Shown: piece after piece, positions 45,202-59,821 of the stretch
Layout: each line of letters opens with the position of its first letter
Numbering within the stretch: the stretch's first letter is position 1
DNA from: Ligula intestinalis
Taxonomy: Eukaryota > Platyhelminthes > Cestoda > Diphyllobothriidea > Diphyllobothriidae
Reading direction: 5' to 3'
NCBI GenBank assembly: GCA_036362985.1
Contig: JAYGXS010000008.1
Location: 19,815,281-19,879,280 of the forward strand
Length of the DNA stretch: 64,000 nucleotides
Notes under the pieces: model-generated
Database searches by the model: none
Seen by the model: the letters and a program-made list of their open reading frames with translations, nothing else
Told to the model about the DNA's origin: nothing
Made by a program: the position numbers and the translations under genes

Positions 45202-45233
45202 TATATTTATCGTAGCAAAAGACCAGAACTTAC

Positions 45234-47252
<2,019 letters not shown>

Positions 47253-47931
47253 CTTCTGACGGAAGTTCGTGCGAATATAATGCCAGGGGATTAACTAGCC
47301 GCAAAATATTCCAAAGATTAAAACAAAATGAAGCATTTTTATCAGGACCTAATTTTTTTCAACGTTTTAAATTTATTTCATGCTAATGATCAATTTTTAG
47401 TCATAGACTGCACATAAATCATCATGCTGTCGGACGTGATTGTTGCGAGGTTGGTCGTTCATCCCTAATCGATTTGATTAGTACACTGTTCATTAATGGA
47501 CTGGCCGTTTTAAACTTTAAATTGTAAGTTACACCGTCTCTAATAGTCTCCGTTTGTTAGCAAACAAGATCCCATATTTGATGAGGAATCTTCAAACATT
47601 GGTATAACAGATTTGATCATTATATGTCCAACACGTGCGTATAGGATCCAGGGCTAAAGAATTTGTGAGGAATGTTCGATACTTCCGTTTATTTATTGGA
47701 ATTTGGAACCTTTTCATCGTATTTCTGATGTTTACGTATGTTCAGCAACAAATATTTATAAGAATTCATTCTTTGTAGGTTTTTCGGTGGCTGATATCAT
47801 GATATATCAACAGTGTCGTTTATCTAAACTTGTGATATCTGGGACAAAATAAATGTTTTGCCTTTACTTTCGCTTTTTACTCTCCCCAATTTTCTCGTCC
47901 TTACCTAATAACACATCCTTATAGCCACGGA
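47253..47931. promoter_or_regulatory. Shared intergenic region between Rab11 and ROMO1
   Basis: The start codons of the two divergent genes are 679 bp apart, so both promoters must lie here unless exons are missed. No convincing TATA box seen. A pyrimidine-rich tract ends in CTTATAG at 47924, seven bases before the ROMO1 ATG, and looks like a splice acceptor (5' UTR intron or spliced-leader site). On the Rab11 side CAG stands three bases before its ATG. Confidence 0.45.
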
Positions 47932-50900
47932 ATGCCAGTCCCTTCTGGTTCCTATGGACAAATGTCTCAGCCGTCCTGTTTTAGCAGGATGAAAATGGGA
48001 TTTGTGATGGGTTTCTGTGTCGGTGTAGCAACAGGTGCTATATTCGGTGGATTTAGCTGTTTGAGGTTGGTTTTTAGTGTATGAATTTCTTCAAATTTCC
48101 TGTTTATGATTTCCTACTTTTAGTTGCCTGTGTTTCTGAATGTTCACCCTTACTGCTTCCTCGTACAAGCTTTTCAAGCCATTTGAACTCATTTGATTTG
48201 CTATCATCGGCTTTCATCTTTTTTGTGAATGCAAGAGTCGTATATGAATCACAGGTGGTCTTTAAAGACTGCTACTGTTCGGTACTAGTTGCCGACGGCC
48301 GATTGTCGCCCTTTCGGTTACGAGTCTGTCTCTAGGACGGCGGCGAGTTGGTTAAGCGGAGTCTTGGTCCTATGGGAATGCACTTTGTAGTGCCCTCCCC
48401 ATTACTCAAAAATCTCTCCAGGCTAAGCTTACTTGCGTCCCTATTTATCTAGTTTATCTTTCTGATTATGTCTTAGTCAAACAATTTGTTATTGACTCGC
48501 GTATGTGATAAAACGGTTCTTTTCCTGGAGCGTTATAGTTCTTAAAACTCTGCTAGGCAAATCTAGGCTAAGAGACTCTATAGCGTATACTTAGAGATGC
48601 GTTTGTGTCTAAGCTGTGTAGTGATTTATAGCCAAATAAGTTGTAGGTAACTTAGATTACAGTTTTGCATAGGCAGTAGGGCATCTTAGCTGACGCGACT
48701 AAGGTGGCCGGAGGTTAGTTATAGTAAAATGAAAAAATTGAATTAAAAATAATTAAAGAGAACGAAAAAAAGAAGATCTGTGCTACGAGACTTACTGCAT
48801 ATACTAGAGCTAAAGGATAAGCTGACGATTATATAATCGCTGTGATTAATTGACCAATTTTATTCCCCATGTCATTTACTGGCCTGACAATGAATGACCG
48901 AAAACGATCGTTTGCCAACACGACTTGTCAATCATAGAAATGGGAATTTTCGCTGTATTCTGTATAAAGCTGGTAGGAAGTTTTTTTGGTAGGTTTCGGT
49001 GTTGCGTATAGTGATCCCTTGCCTTGTCATTTTGTTATCGGAGCGCTCACCGGGTAAAGTACGCCATACATGTATCTAGTCCCCGCGTTGGTTCAGTGTA
49101 TCTGTCGCGCGATTCGTTTTTTAAGTGCATAGTGGTTAATGCAGCGGTTTAACGCAATGTCAAAGTCTTATAGTATTGTTATTGGTAGTTGTAAGAATAC
49201 ATTTAAAGGATAACATCGGCGAGCAAGTACCCTCGGCTAATCATGGTCTGGCTGCATGCCTCTATAGTTAGCGTACATGAGCTGAGTGCGTAGCCTGTTG
49301 ATTATCAGAATTTAGTGCACCGACGCGAGCGTTGAAGTCTCCAAGGATAATCAGTTTGTCTGACCTCGGCGCATTTGCTAGGAGGGCGTGAAGGTCCTCG
49401 TAGTACCTGTTTATTATCGCGTCTGGATTTGTCATCGTGGGTGCATAGACGCTGATTATAGTAGCGAAGTTGTTTGCCCGAAGAGGCAAACGGAAGCTCA
49501 TCAAGCGGTCGTTAATGTCTTGCGGCATGTTGGTTAGACGTCTCATGGTATCGGTCCGGATGGCAAAGGCTATGCCTGCTTCGTGTCGCTGTGCCTGTGG
49601 CCGGCCACTCCAGAAGAAGGTGTAGCCGGTGCCTACCATTTTCATTTGGCCTTGGTCAGGGAGACGGGTTTCATTCAGTGCGGCAATGTCAATCTTAAAG
49701 CGTGCCAGTTCTCGGGCGACTAGTGCGGTCCTCCGTTCAGGCGGCTCCCTTCCAGGCCTATCTGAGAGAGTGCGCACATTCCAGCATGCTAGTGTGAGGG
49801 CCTGACCCCGGGTGTTCATTTCACGAGTCAGCTTTCGACAAACTTTTTGAATCAGTACTATTCCTTCCTCTACCTTACATCGCTGACTTACGTATTTCAT
49901 TCAAAACGTTCCTTTAATGGTTGAGTGGTTAATTTGCCCCCGTTTGCTTTTATTGCCGCTTAAAGCTGTGATTTTTGCCGGTTATATTCCTACTCTGTCT
50001 TAGTACTGCGATAAAAATGCTTCGGCCTCAGTGCTTTCACTGTCTGGGGGAAATTTTTCACTTTGTGGCGTCGACGCATTCTCAGTCCTTTTATTTCAGT
50101 TCTTCAAGATGGGGGGCGATATCGCGCGCATAAATTAGAGGCCCTATTCCCTTTTCGATTCACTGGGTGGCGTATTTTTCCCTGATCGTCAGTTTCAAAC
50201 AGATGTGTGTTACGTGGTAAAACCTAACCTAATATTGTTAATGAATAGTTGGATGTTCAATCATTTGCTCTGGGTGCAATGGTACTTAAGACCATGAAAC
50301 TGATCACATGTCCCTAAATCTCATGATCTTGGTCGATACGTACTGTCAGCTTAACCACTTGACGTTCATGCGACCACTTTGGCATCTGAAAAGGTTGTGG
50401 CTTCCCGTCAGTCCTACAACTACCCGGTAATTTTGATGCTTTCAATGACTGTGAGGACAAGACCTCTTTTCGGAATTATTGCCAAATATGCCGCTTCGTG
50501 GCACCAACACACCCGCCCTTAACTGTACAGTTTGCTCTTAAAACTAACATTCGAAGAAAGGAAATCTTTTCCACCGTTCTGCACTGCAACCATTGTCTCG
50601 CTCACTCAAGGTTTGCTGATATTCAGACATTCTAATGCTCCAAATATGTCGGCTTTCTCCTGCTACCTATTGGTTACTCTCAAACTGACATTGCCTTCCA
50701 CTTATAACTCGTGCGGAACATTTTCTGCCATTATTGGTAATAACTGGTTTCTCCGCGAGGTTCGGCGGAAGAAACGGTCAGGTGTCTATGAAGCTTTGAC
50801 CAGAACCCCGTGAAACCTTTCCTCTGTATGCGGTTGACTTCTGATAAATACTCCGCCCTCGATTCACGAACAGCACATTGACTGTTGGCAATATACCACC

Positions 50901-53900
50901 TGTTGACATTTCAGTAAACAGTTTTAATATCAGGTGGAATGGTCATGCGTCCCGACGGCTGAAAGGCGTGCTCCTTTCCGGTGTCAATTCAACAGCGCCC
51001 TCTGAATAGATTACACAGGGATTGGTTCAGAAAGTAGAGGGGCATAATTGAGTTTGACTTGGCCAGTGTTTTGTCCGAATGTGAAGTTGGCAACCATCCA
51101 GAAAGTTCCATCAACAGCTTTGCTACTTACTACTACTACTTTTTGCGGTTGCGATCATGACTGATCTAGCCGGTTTCAATTATGTTCCTTATGGTGCTTC
51201 TCCACGCGCGACGATCCGTGGTCGCAGACCTGGACAGTTCGAGCCATTCTATTCGCCAGTGCCGGAGACCGAATATCAAAGGTCCAAAAACCACTTCCAT
51301 GTCCTGATGGACTGAGTCGAGCCAGATTTTGAGTTAACTCCCCCTTGGAAGTTTCGAATTGGGTATCGGTTTTGGGTTGAGGGCAGTAACATTGCGCTTA
51401 TTAGGTTTACGACGAAGAACGTGTCCAAACCATCTCAGTCGCCGTTTTTGGAAGGCGTCAGATATCCTTCCAATGTTGTTCTATCGAGTGCGGACTGTCT
51501 TGTTTGAGAAGAATGATAGTCCTCAGACATTAGTGGTCAAAGACGCGTATAGCCCAGCATCCGCATCCGTACAAAAGAACTGACCGCACAGATGCATGAT
51601 ACACGTGGACCTGGGGCTGCACGAAAGAGACTTTGCCGACTGCTTTCAAGGCGCTGGCCAAGCCACACCTCACTTATGCGGCATCAATCTGGTTTCCTAC
51701 GATGAGCTCTTCCAGCCTCCGCCGCCTCCGGTCAGCACAGAACGCTGCCCTCCGCACGATCACGGGTTGCTATAAAATGTTGCCTATAGATCATCTTCAT
51801 GCGGAGGCTTCTGTTCTACCGGTCGTCCGTCACAACACTCTCCTTAGCCAGCAGTTCTGGTGAAGTTGTTTGCAACCCGGCCATCCCAATCATCACCGTT
51901 GCACCGCTCCCGAGCCCTGCAGCAACGTCCGGCCGTCTATTCGAGCACTCCACAAGGAAGCTGTTGCCTCTTCTCTCGCGGATCTACCTTTTGATAGCTC
52001 TGCCACCAAGACAGGCTTCCAGCGTCTCCACCAGAGAGTCGTCGAGGAGAAACGAGGATACTGTCCCCCGGTCCTTTTGGGTGGCTATCCACCTCCGATT
52101 GCGGCCTCGGAGCGACAACTCCCGAGGGTCACTCGCTGTTCCCTGGCGCAGCTACGCAGTGGCTACTGCATGCTCCTTCGCCAGTACCAACACCGGCTCG
52201 ACCCATCCATACCCGACTGCGGCGTCTCGCTGCATGATTGCCGTCATCTGTTCGCCTGCAGTTCTCGGCTAGGCACTCGCCTCACTCCCGCGGACCTGTG
52301 GCTCAAGCCGGTCGAGGTCGCGGCTTTTCTCCGTCTCCCAACTACTCCCAGTTTGGATTTCAGCGGGGATTCCTGCTCCAACTATGGGCTACGACACACA
52401 CACACACACACACGTGGACCTTTGTGGTGATAGAAATATCGCGTCGAATTCATAGGCTTTTCTGAAAGCTGGAGAAGACTCGCTTAGCTGCGTCAACTGC
52501 GGAGACAATGTCATCCTTACTCTGTCCATTCGGCAGCAACCTCGCTGGGTGTATCCAATAATTTTATCGGCTGCCCCATAGACTGAGGACCATGGGCTTC
52601 TCTCTTCTATGTCAGCTCGAGTCGTAAAACAGCAATGTTAGGTTGCCGAATGTCGGCGACATCGCAAAGTCTAGCGCGTGGCACTTTGGGTGCTAATAAG
52701 AGGAGAGCTTTCAAGTGCATGCGGACAAGAATGTGGTCAGACTCATGTGCATTACCAGTCTCAGCACCACACAGCGACCTTCTCTCACGAACCAAGCTAC
52801 GAAATCCTGACCTGACTAAAATGTTGTCAATGTGACTGTCCGTCGTTGGAGTTCCAGCTTAGCAAGTGTTATTTGCGGTGCTCGAAGCACGTGTTCGTAA
52901 CAAACAGTCGACTTCATTCAGCAGCCTTTCATTACTCACATTGAGAACCAAACCCAAATCAGTCGATAAGATGGCTGTTGGTGGAGTCACCAAGCCAGGT
53001 CCGGCCATTCCAGTCTCAAGGTGTCCGACAGGGCTGCGTCCTTTCGCCCTTTCTGTTTAACTACGTCATTGACTGGATTCTCTACAAAGCCCTACATGAA
53101 AAGGACGGTGTTGAACTTTTACCCGGATGCCGGCTAACTGATCTTGACTACGCCGATGATATTGCTCTGTTAGCGTCAAACTTTGATGGTCTACTGTCAG
53201 TAGTGTCGCGGTTAAATGAGATCGCTATGTCGGAAGGCATGTCTATAAATTCTGGAAAGACGAAGTTGTTCTCGAGCTGAATCCTTGACCAGGAAAAGGC
53301 ACCCCTGGAGATTAATGGTCATCAACTTGAAGAAGTAGACAGCTTTAAATACCTCGGGGCGAGGCTGCTACCGAATGGGTAGAGCAAGGACGACATTGTC
53401 TCCCGTATCGATGCTGCTCGCTGGGTTTTCTCAATCCTTCGAAAGCGCCTATGGATCCGACGTGACATCTCCATCGCCACGAAGATTTGTGGATACCGTG
53501 CATCCATCCGGTCAGTCCTCATCTATGGATGTGAATGCTGGGCTGTGCGCGCTGAAAATGAGCGAAGACTGGAGGTCTTTGACCACCAGTGCCTGAGCAC
53601 GATCCTGCGAGTTTAGTATAGCTACCTGATCTCAAATGAGACAGTCCGCATCCGCTGCGATCGTATCACGAGGACATCTCAGGCTATTCAAGAAAGGTGA
53701 CTGAGGTGGTTTGGACACGTTCTCCGTCGTCCTCCCCACGAGCTTACCTATGCTGCCCTCGACCCGGCACCGCAGCCCACCTGGAAACGTCGAAGAGGAG
53801 GGCAACTGAAGACTTGGCTCGACACCGTCCGTCAAGACATGGGAGCATTTCTTGGACCTTCTATATTCGGTCTCCGTCGCTGGAGAAGGAACTAGATGGA

Positions 53901-56479
53901 GCTTTCGAGATCCGCTGCCGCCAATTGCCACGCATGGAGAAGTACCGTTCGTGAAATGTTTGAGGCCGGCTAGATCAGGCATGATCACAGCCGTAACAAG
54001 TACAAGTAAGTCTCCGGCAACAGTTAGCAGATGATGGCGAGAAAGCCTCTCAACCTAAGTTTGTAGCTGCGAGTAAAATATATTTTCACAGCCGAGGTTT
54101 GTGCATATACGGCGACCACAGATATGTTTGTGAAGTGGCCTCTCAAGCGCACATAAAGCATGCATCCATTGACTGATTCCCAGGCAAGTAGTGCACAGCT
54201 CGTTTGTTGCGAGAGGACAACTGCCCCACCCTGTCTACCGGATGAGTCAGGAAGTCGGACTGCGGACAGGCAGCAGACCTGTACGTTGTACTGATAAAGG
54301 CTGCGCACCGTCAGGCTTTGTGTACCAGGAGCCAGGAACGTTCGCTCATTTCAACATTCAATACCAAGTGCCCGATTTCGATTGATTATTCCAGTTCGCA
54401 TACTACTCGCCCGCACCACTGAAAAATGGTTGTGGAGCGCGTCGGTTCCCGTGGACGCCGTATCATGAATCGTAGCTTAGTTTTCATATAGCGTCTTGGG
54501 AATTTTGATTACAGACAGGTCTCTATCAGCCGCACGAATTGTTTTTTTTTCGAGGTTGTCTCCCCTAGCTCTTTGGCTCTATAGCCTAACCACTAGGCAG
54601 CGGTGGCAAGCGAGCTTATTTGATGGCGGTTCACGCTTACCTTGTATCAGCGTCGTCGTCAGGCTTTGACTATAGACTTTTAGCTTGCCAGACTACAGCC
54701 CGCCGCGCCCTGGAAGTACTGCCGCTGCTGGTCCGCGACTGCTTATTCGCCAGACCCGAGCGTCTGCTTATTTCACAGCCAACTTTCACTGTAGGTTGTT
54801 CCACTATCCGCCACCTGTGGACGCGCCAGGGTAGCCAGCAGCTGTACTAGTGGGTAACCCGCCTCATTGATTTTTAACGTAGCAGCGCGAATACTGCGTC
54901 GAGAAATCTGCGGAAGCGGATACGGTTAATTTAACTCCCTCGCTTATGCAGCGTCAAAAAGCGAATGCAGACTGTTTCAGCCCCTTTTTCCTATTTTGGC
55001 CACTCGTTAACAAAAAGGTTTCCAGCTGTGGACCCGTAGTGGTCTTCGCTTAGTTGTTGAAGTTAGCTTTGATGGAAAGGCATCAGACTGGCGGGCTGGG
55101 CTAGGGAAAATTCATCTAAACTAGCTCACCCCTCTTCCTTCGGTTTACTCGCAACTGCGTAGGACATTAAAGCTGTCTGCTTCATACCAAACGGGCTGGG
55201 AGGACCGTTGCTAAGTTAAGAACGCGACGTAGACTTCATTGACACTGTCGCCAAAGTTTTCGCACTCCATTCCCAATTGTCTACGCATATGCCGTGGTGC
55301 ATGGACAAGAACAAACAAGTGTGGCCTTCCCCTGCTGATGGGGACCTCCCTGCATTAGGAACACAACTTCTGTTTTGCGAGAGATGCAGTCAAATTCAAC
55401 AGTGTCACTCACATTTTGCCTATTTCAGGCGCAGTGACACCTCTGACGATTTACAGCCGAGTGAGCACAGGGCGAGTAAGAAGGCCAGTTAAGTGGGTAC
55501 GTTTTTGGCTAACTTCATAGTCGGTCGTTGGCAGGGTAGTGTTCATGGGCCTCTAATAAAATGCATGCAGGCACTTACTACCGTTTGAACCCATCGACCC
55601 TGTTCTGCATACATATATTTGCTGGAAGCTTGACAGACATCACACCAATTTCGGAGGATTATCCGAAGCCGGGTAATAGCCTAGCCTGCTTGAAATCCAC
55701 CAGTTGATATCATTAGTGCCCTTCCCGTTGGCCAGCAGCTACGACCCAAGTCCACCTACCGTGTTCGAACAGGTATCTGCCATCGCATTTCCCCAGCCGA
55801 CCCTTTTTGCTTAGGAGGGTTTAGTCTTCAAGCCAACTTCAACTGCCTTCGAATGCGTCTTGGACAGAACTCATTACATTTCTAGAACGTTAGTGGAGGA
55901 TATCCGTTTTTTGCCAAGTTTCTGCGCACAGAGCAAGCATCAGTAGCCGCAGAGACTGAGTGACTTAATGGATGTATTGTACGCGCCATTTTTGTAGGGA
56001 ACTTTTTGACATCTTACCCTAACCGTTTAGCGACAACTTGTCCCCGAAGTATTCGACTTTGTTTCCCTGCTTACCTACAAAAATTAGTCTCGGAGCCTTC
56101 CTTCTTGTCCGGCGATACTTTCGTTTTTACAGGATTTAGTGGACATTTTTTGCTCGAGTCGCATCGAATCGTATTTATTGTTTTTTTCTGCCTGGAATAC
56201 CAGCTTTCTTTCGAAAGGTGGTGTATACATCGTGTTATACTCCTTTGCTATTTATGCCTCCTCTCGATTGTTTTTTCTTTACGTTTATTGTTATCAACAG
56301 AGTCCGTTTGTGCCTTGAGAGTTTGTGTACTTTCATAAACCTGCACCCGCTGGTGTTTTATCTCTTTAAGGTTTGGACTTCGTGGTCGGGAGCTCGTCCA
56401 AACGGTGGGCAAGTCGATGATTCAGGGTGGAGGCACCTTCGGAATGTTCATGGCTATCGGCACAGCAATCCGTTGTTGA
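47932..56479 (+). CDS. ROMO1: ROMO1, reactive oxygen species modulator 1 (mitochondrial inner membrane)
   Basis: Small inner-membrane protein; in other animals it takes part in TIM23 protein import and modulates reactive oxygen species. Exon 1 is 47932-48065 ([20 protein letters not shown], then [25 protein letters not shown]). Exon 2 is 56371-56479 ([35 protein letters not shown], stop TGA). The splice falls inside the Arg codon (AG|G), giving an 80-residue protein against 79 in human. The conserved first Cys after QPS, the SCLR block, the RGREL block, the glycine-rich transmembrane helices and the final C are all present. The first donor is GTTGGT, a weak match to consensus. The 8305-bp intron is filled with retrotransposons. 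Start chosen at the ATG seven bases after a splice-acceptor-like AG. Confidence 0.93.
48066..49261. other. ROMO1 intron, first part, no feature
   Basis: AT-rich; the 84-codon frame at 48081 is not recognisable. Confidence 0.4.
49262..49905 (-). mobile_element. RTE-type endonuclease domain, open, without reverse transcriptase
   Basis: A 210-codon open frame on the minus strand: [20 protein letters not shown] (start of the AP-endonuclease fold), [54 protein letters not shown], and [17 protein letters not shown] with the catalytic DFN. It then stops after a few unrelated residues. No stop or shift inside, so it is young, yet the 3' part (reverse transcriptase) is absent. A different family from the RTE-like element at 38-41 kb. 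Confidence 0.8.
49906..51121. other. ROMO1 intron, no recognised feature
   Basis: A 93-codon frame at 50532 has no motif. Confidence 0.35.
51613..52409 (+). mobile_element. Jockey-type 3' fragment inserted in the outer RTE, with 12-bp TSD
   Basis: Flanked by ACACGTGGACCT at 51601-51612 and 52410-52421. Plus frames: [16 protein letters not shown] and [20 protein letters not shown], then (51870-52430) [77 protein letters not shown]. It ends in (AC)n. 5'-truncated, as expected from target-primed reverse transcription. Confidence 0.8.
53006..54012 (+). mobile_element. RTE-like 3' fragment inserted in the outer RTE endonuclease
   Basis: Plus strand: [20 protein letters not shown] (motif B), [13 protein letters not shown] (intact motif C), RLLPNG and [67 protein letters not shown], and a 3' end with (ACAAGT)n. 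A stop after SGKTKLFSS and others break the frame. Flanked by TCCGGC at 53000-53005 and 54013-54018, a candidate target-site duplication. Same family as the outer element, opposite orientation. Confidence 0.75.
54481..56370. other. ROMO1 intron, last part, no recognised feature
   Basis: Frames at 54620-54850 and 55277-55492 look protein-like in places but match nothing I know. Confidence 0.3.
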
Positions 56480-57564
56480 GTCTTATATTGCGCCTGTTCT
56501 TAGTAATGCTAGTTTTTACTCTGTGTACATAAGGCAAAATGTGTTCACCTCTTCGATCGCTGAACTCTGTTGTGTACATTAAAAATTTGCAACCACTTAC
56601 GCCTTCCTACTCCCCGGGGTTTGGTCAGATCTTTCACTCTCAGTTAGTACGAGATGTTCAATCACTGCAGAAGCGTCTCCCCGATGTACTGCGATTGATG
56701 TCCAAGGACCGCAAATACGTCTAATGGTTGCTATATTGTCTCTTGCTCCTGCGTTACCCCGCCATAAGGGATGCTAATAACGTTTAGGGCACGCTCTCCG
56801 CTGATTTTGTATGACTGTGGGATGAAGGAGCGAAGTGTTTAGCTGATCGATAAGTCCCCCGGCGTCCACTGTGCGTTTTCTGGCATCTTCTACGCTGCTT
56901 TTCTGTCATGACCCAGGCCTGGTACATGTAATTAGCCCGAACTGTTAGTTTGCCGACTGTTGTCGCCGAAGCCAACTCGAAAGTGCATGAGAATAAAATC
57001 GACTACGAGCAGAAATGTAATCACACAAAGCAAGCCACTCTCACAAGGAGGCTGCGTGCATTTATTCGGTTCACTTGATGGGACAGCGTCGGTGACCATG
57101 TAACAATAAGATATGACCAGAAATCGATAGACGCTGTATGTTCTCTCATGGCGGCAGCATGGCAGATGCTCTCAAGAGCCTTTCGATGCGATGATTTAAT
57201 GTGGGGATGAAGGCATGCCCAGCACTTTCGTGTTTATATTTATAGGCAAATTTGGCAGTGGATGTCGTAGGCAACGGTTTTTTTACGACAATGGAAATTG
57301 AAAATCATTTTCAGCGATTAACGTCACGTCAATAACTACAAAACTGGCGGTAGTGTGTTTTGTGTGCAGAAAACTATCAACGAACAGAGGTGAATGTACG
57401 AGTCAACGGTTGTTGTTGTTGCCAAGATGCTGAGAGCGCCGTCACCAAAACCATGAGCCTATTAGTTTGAATTTTCGGGTTAATGTGGGAGTCCCATGAT
57501 AGTTAAACAACTAAGCGTTGCCACTTAGGAGAACCCTCTGTCTTAGGTCTCGACAGAGTTCCTA
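56480..57564. other. ROMO1 3' flank, no other feature
   Basis: Presumed 3' UTR and downstream DNA; the 61-codon frame at 56539 is unassigned. Confidence 0.35.
56992..56997 (+). other. Candidate polyadenylation signal for ROMO1
   Basis: AATAAA 513 bp after the ROMO1 stop, the first canonical hexamer downstream. Confidence 0.35.
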
Positions 57565-57810
57565 ACAGTCGTAACAGCTGGAAGTAGGCAGATAGCATTG
57601 TTGGCAAGGAAAAGGGAGATTGGAACGGCATTTTTGACTTATCAGCCGTCGTCAGCCAGTCATACCTGGGCACAAGTGGTTTCCAACCCAAGCCTCGAAC
57701 TCGCGACCTCTGTGATCAGAGTCAAACGCCATAACCATTGAGTTACAATTTCATTGCCTCGCCGGTTTAGGTCAGGGGATATTAACACACGTTGATCAAC
57801 GTTCATCGAA
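57565..57810 (-). repeat. tRNA-derived SINE, full length
   Basis: Minus strand: GATGAACGTTGATCAACGTG head, TAACTCAATGGTTATGGCG A box, CGCGAGTTCGAGGCTTGGG B box, ACCACTTGTGCCCAGGTATG body, CCAACAATGCTATCTGCCTA tail. The best reference copy for the family. Confidence 0.75.
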
Positions 57811-57837
57811 TTGCTCATGGAATTTGTCTGCCCTGTT

Positions 57838-57970
57838 TTGGGTTGCGAGTTCGAGACTCGGGTGGGACACTAATTGAGTCTGTGCCTGACGATGGCTAAT
57901 GAGCCAAAAATAGCCATTTCAGTCTCTCCTGTGCTTGCCGACAACACTATCTGCCAATACTGTAGCGTTT
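57838..57970 (+). repeat. tRNA-derived SINE, head truncated
   Basis: GTTGCGAGTTCGAGACTCGG B box, GATGGCTAATGAGCCAAAAA, CCATTTCAGTCTCTCCTGTG and ACAACACTATCTGCC. Faces the copy at 57565-57810. Confidence 0.65.
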
Positions 57971-59821
57971 TTTTTCGTCGAGCTCCGGAGGATTGGGTAG
58001 AGTTCGTGATTAGGGGTGGGTCAAATCAAAATGTCTGCTGATGCAGTTGTTAGGAGACATCCAGACCTCTCATCACGTCCGTTAGATAGCTCTGAACATT
58101 TTCTACGTGGTCGCGAAGTTGAATTATTTGGATGAAATAAGTCAGACAGTCACTCATAACGCCATCTCTACCTGGAAATCCAGGTACGTGTTTTCTGCAG
58201 GACTGTACCCTCAGCAGAAAGGGTAGGTTATATCATGCGAGTTTCCTCTCGCCAATGGTACTTTTTGTGTGTTGTGTTCGATCTCCTGAGCGGCCTAGCG
58301 CAGCATTTGCGGAGCGTGCGCTACAGCGGTTGCAAACGTGTGACACACGCATTGGCAATGAACCTGTTCTGACTTGCACTTTAAGGGCTCTGTCGTGATG
58401 AGGTTCATCTGTGCACCCGAATGCTTATTTTAAGCACGTGCTTAGATGGAATAGGCCGCCTCGCAACGGCTTATCAGCGCTACTGTCCCCGCCAGATTTT
58501 TTTTGCCCTTCATTAGATTGTTGACGTCTAGTGTGCCTGTACCCGGGTCGGGACTGTGACTATTCCAGTTAAATGCCATGCGCTATGCACTGTGGCAACT
58601 ACCACTTACGAAAGTGGTATTCGACCGGGGTAGCTGCAATGAGGCGTTGGTATGTGAATTCATTTTAAGGCTGTGACTGTCTGGCTAATCGCACTGAAAA
58701 CGCGGCATAATAACGAGAAACTTACTCCAGGGGACACTTAAATGCGAGGAGCTCCCCAAATGTAATTCATTCTTTTGCAAAACTGGCTGACAGCTTCCGC
58801 CAGGACAACCAGGTTCAACTTTTCACCAATAGGTGTGAACTAGCGGGATTTAATTTTGTGCGTTGTTATTGCTGTTATACTTGAATATTATGCGGCAGGT
58901 GCGGGCCCTGCACGCGCGCCCGTCTGCTACCGTGGTGTGGACGTGAATGCCTAAACGTCATGCGAGAGTGAGTCACTGGCCGCTTGATCAACTGCTTGGA
59001 CGATAGCAGTCTACGGCACCTGTGGTTGGCTGTCTCAGAGGCAGCTAGAGGAGTGCAATTACACGACGGCTTGTGGGCTAGGCGCCGGTGGTGGTGGTGG
59101 TGGTGGTGGTGGACGGCTCTGCAAGCTTCTTACTTACGATGACCAACCAACCGGTATGTCCTTCTGCAGCGGAGTTTTCTTTGGCTTGCGCAGCTCACAT
59201 ACTCTCCGATTCACATATATTAAACGTTGAGGTTGCCTTATACGCCACGGGAGGATGGCATCCTCATTTGGCGCCCTGATCAATGAGGTGGCTGATAAAT
59301 CGTTCAGTTATATGATCGCTCCTGATTGCGAGTAGGGTCGACGCCTTATGTGTTCATCTTCATACAGAGGAGCGAAGATGGTGGAGAAACTACTGCGGTG
59401 TAGGCATTTGCTCTATCTGAAACCACCACAACTTTAAATCCGGCCCTTTTGTGACTCTACGTGGTGGATAACAGAACGAAATGCTACACCGACAAATGTC
59501 GTCAATGCACGAGTGGTTCTCCGCAGGAATCCCTTCTGGCCGTTAATTATCCGGTTTGACTTTCAAAAAAAATTTCACACTACTGCCCGGTGTACTTTTA
59601 AATACCATTGATTCAATTATCTGAGAGAAGTTGTGCAGGCTTAGGACATTTATTGTGTTCTCGGAGGCGATACTGACGAACCTATGGTGAATTACAGTCT
59701 ATGACGCCTCTAGAGACCACTTGGCTAGGCTGGAAAAGCTAATGTCACGGAATACAATCGGTGAACGCATCTTTACAGTTTTTTATATACCCGATCACAA
59801 CCGACGGGAAAAAACACCTGT
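57971..59821. other. No gene; GGT microsatellite at 59084-59112
   Basis: (GGT)9-10 at 59084-59112. No other supported feature. Confidence 0.4.

Larger units (their letters stand above)
51122..54480 (-). mobile_element. Outer RTE-like element (split in three by two insertions)
   Basis: Minus strand pieces in order. 54480-54019: leader GCGCGTCGG.. like the 38-41 kb element, then [38 protein letters not shown] (endonuclease). 52999-52423: ERLLN.., [24 protein letters not shown] linker, [10 protein letters not shown], then directly [14 protein letters not shown] residues and [12 protein letters not shown]. 51612-51122: [22 protein letters not shown], then a decayed C-terminus and 3' UTR ending in (AGT)5. 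The jump from [10 protein letters not shown] to the C-terminal part shows that most of the reverse transcriptase was deleted. Clearly dead. Confidence 0.75.

Noticed and set aside
59084..59279. Valine-rich frame MVVVVVVVDG..
   Set aside because: Begins in the GGT microsatellite; no conserved continuation.
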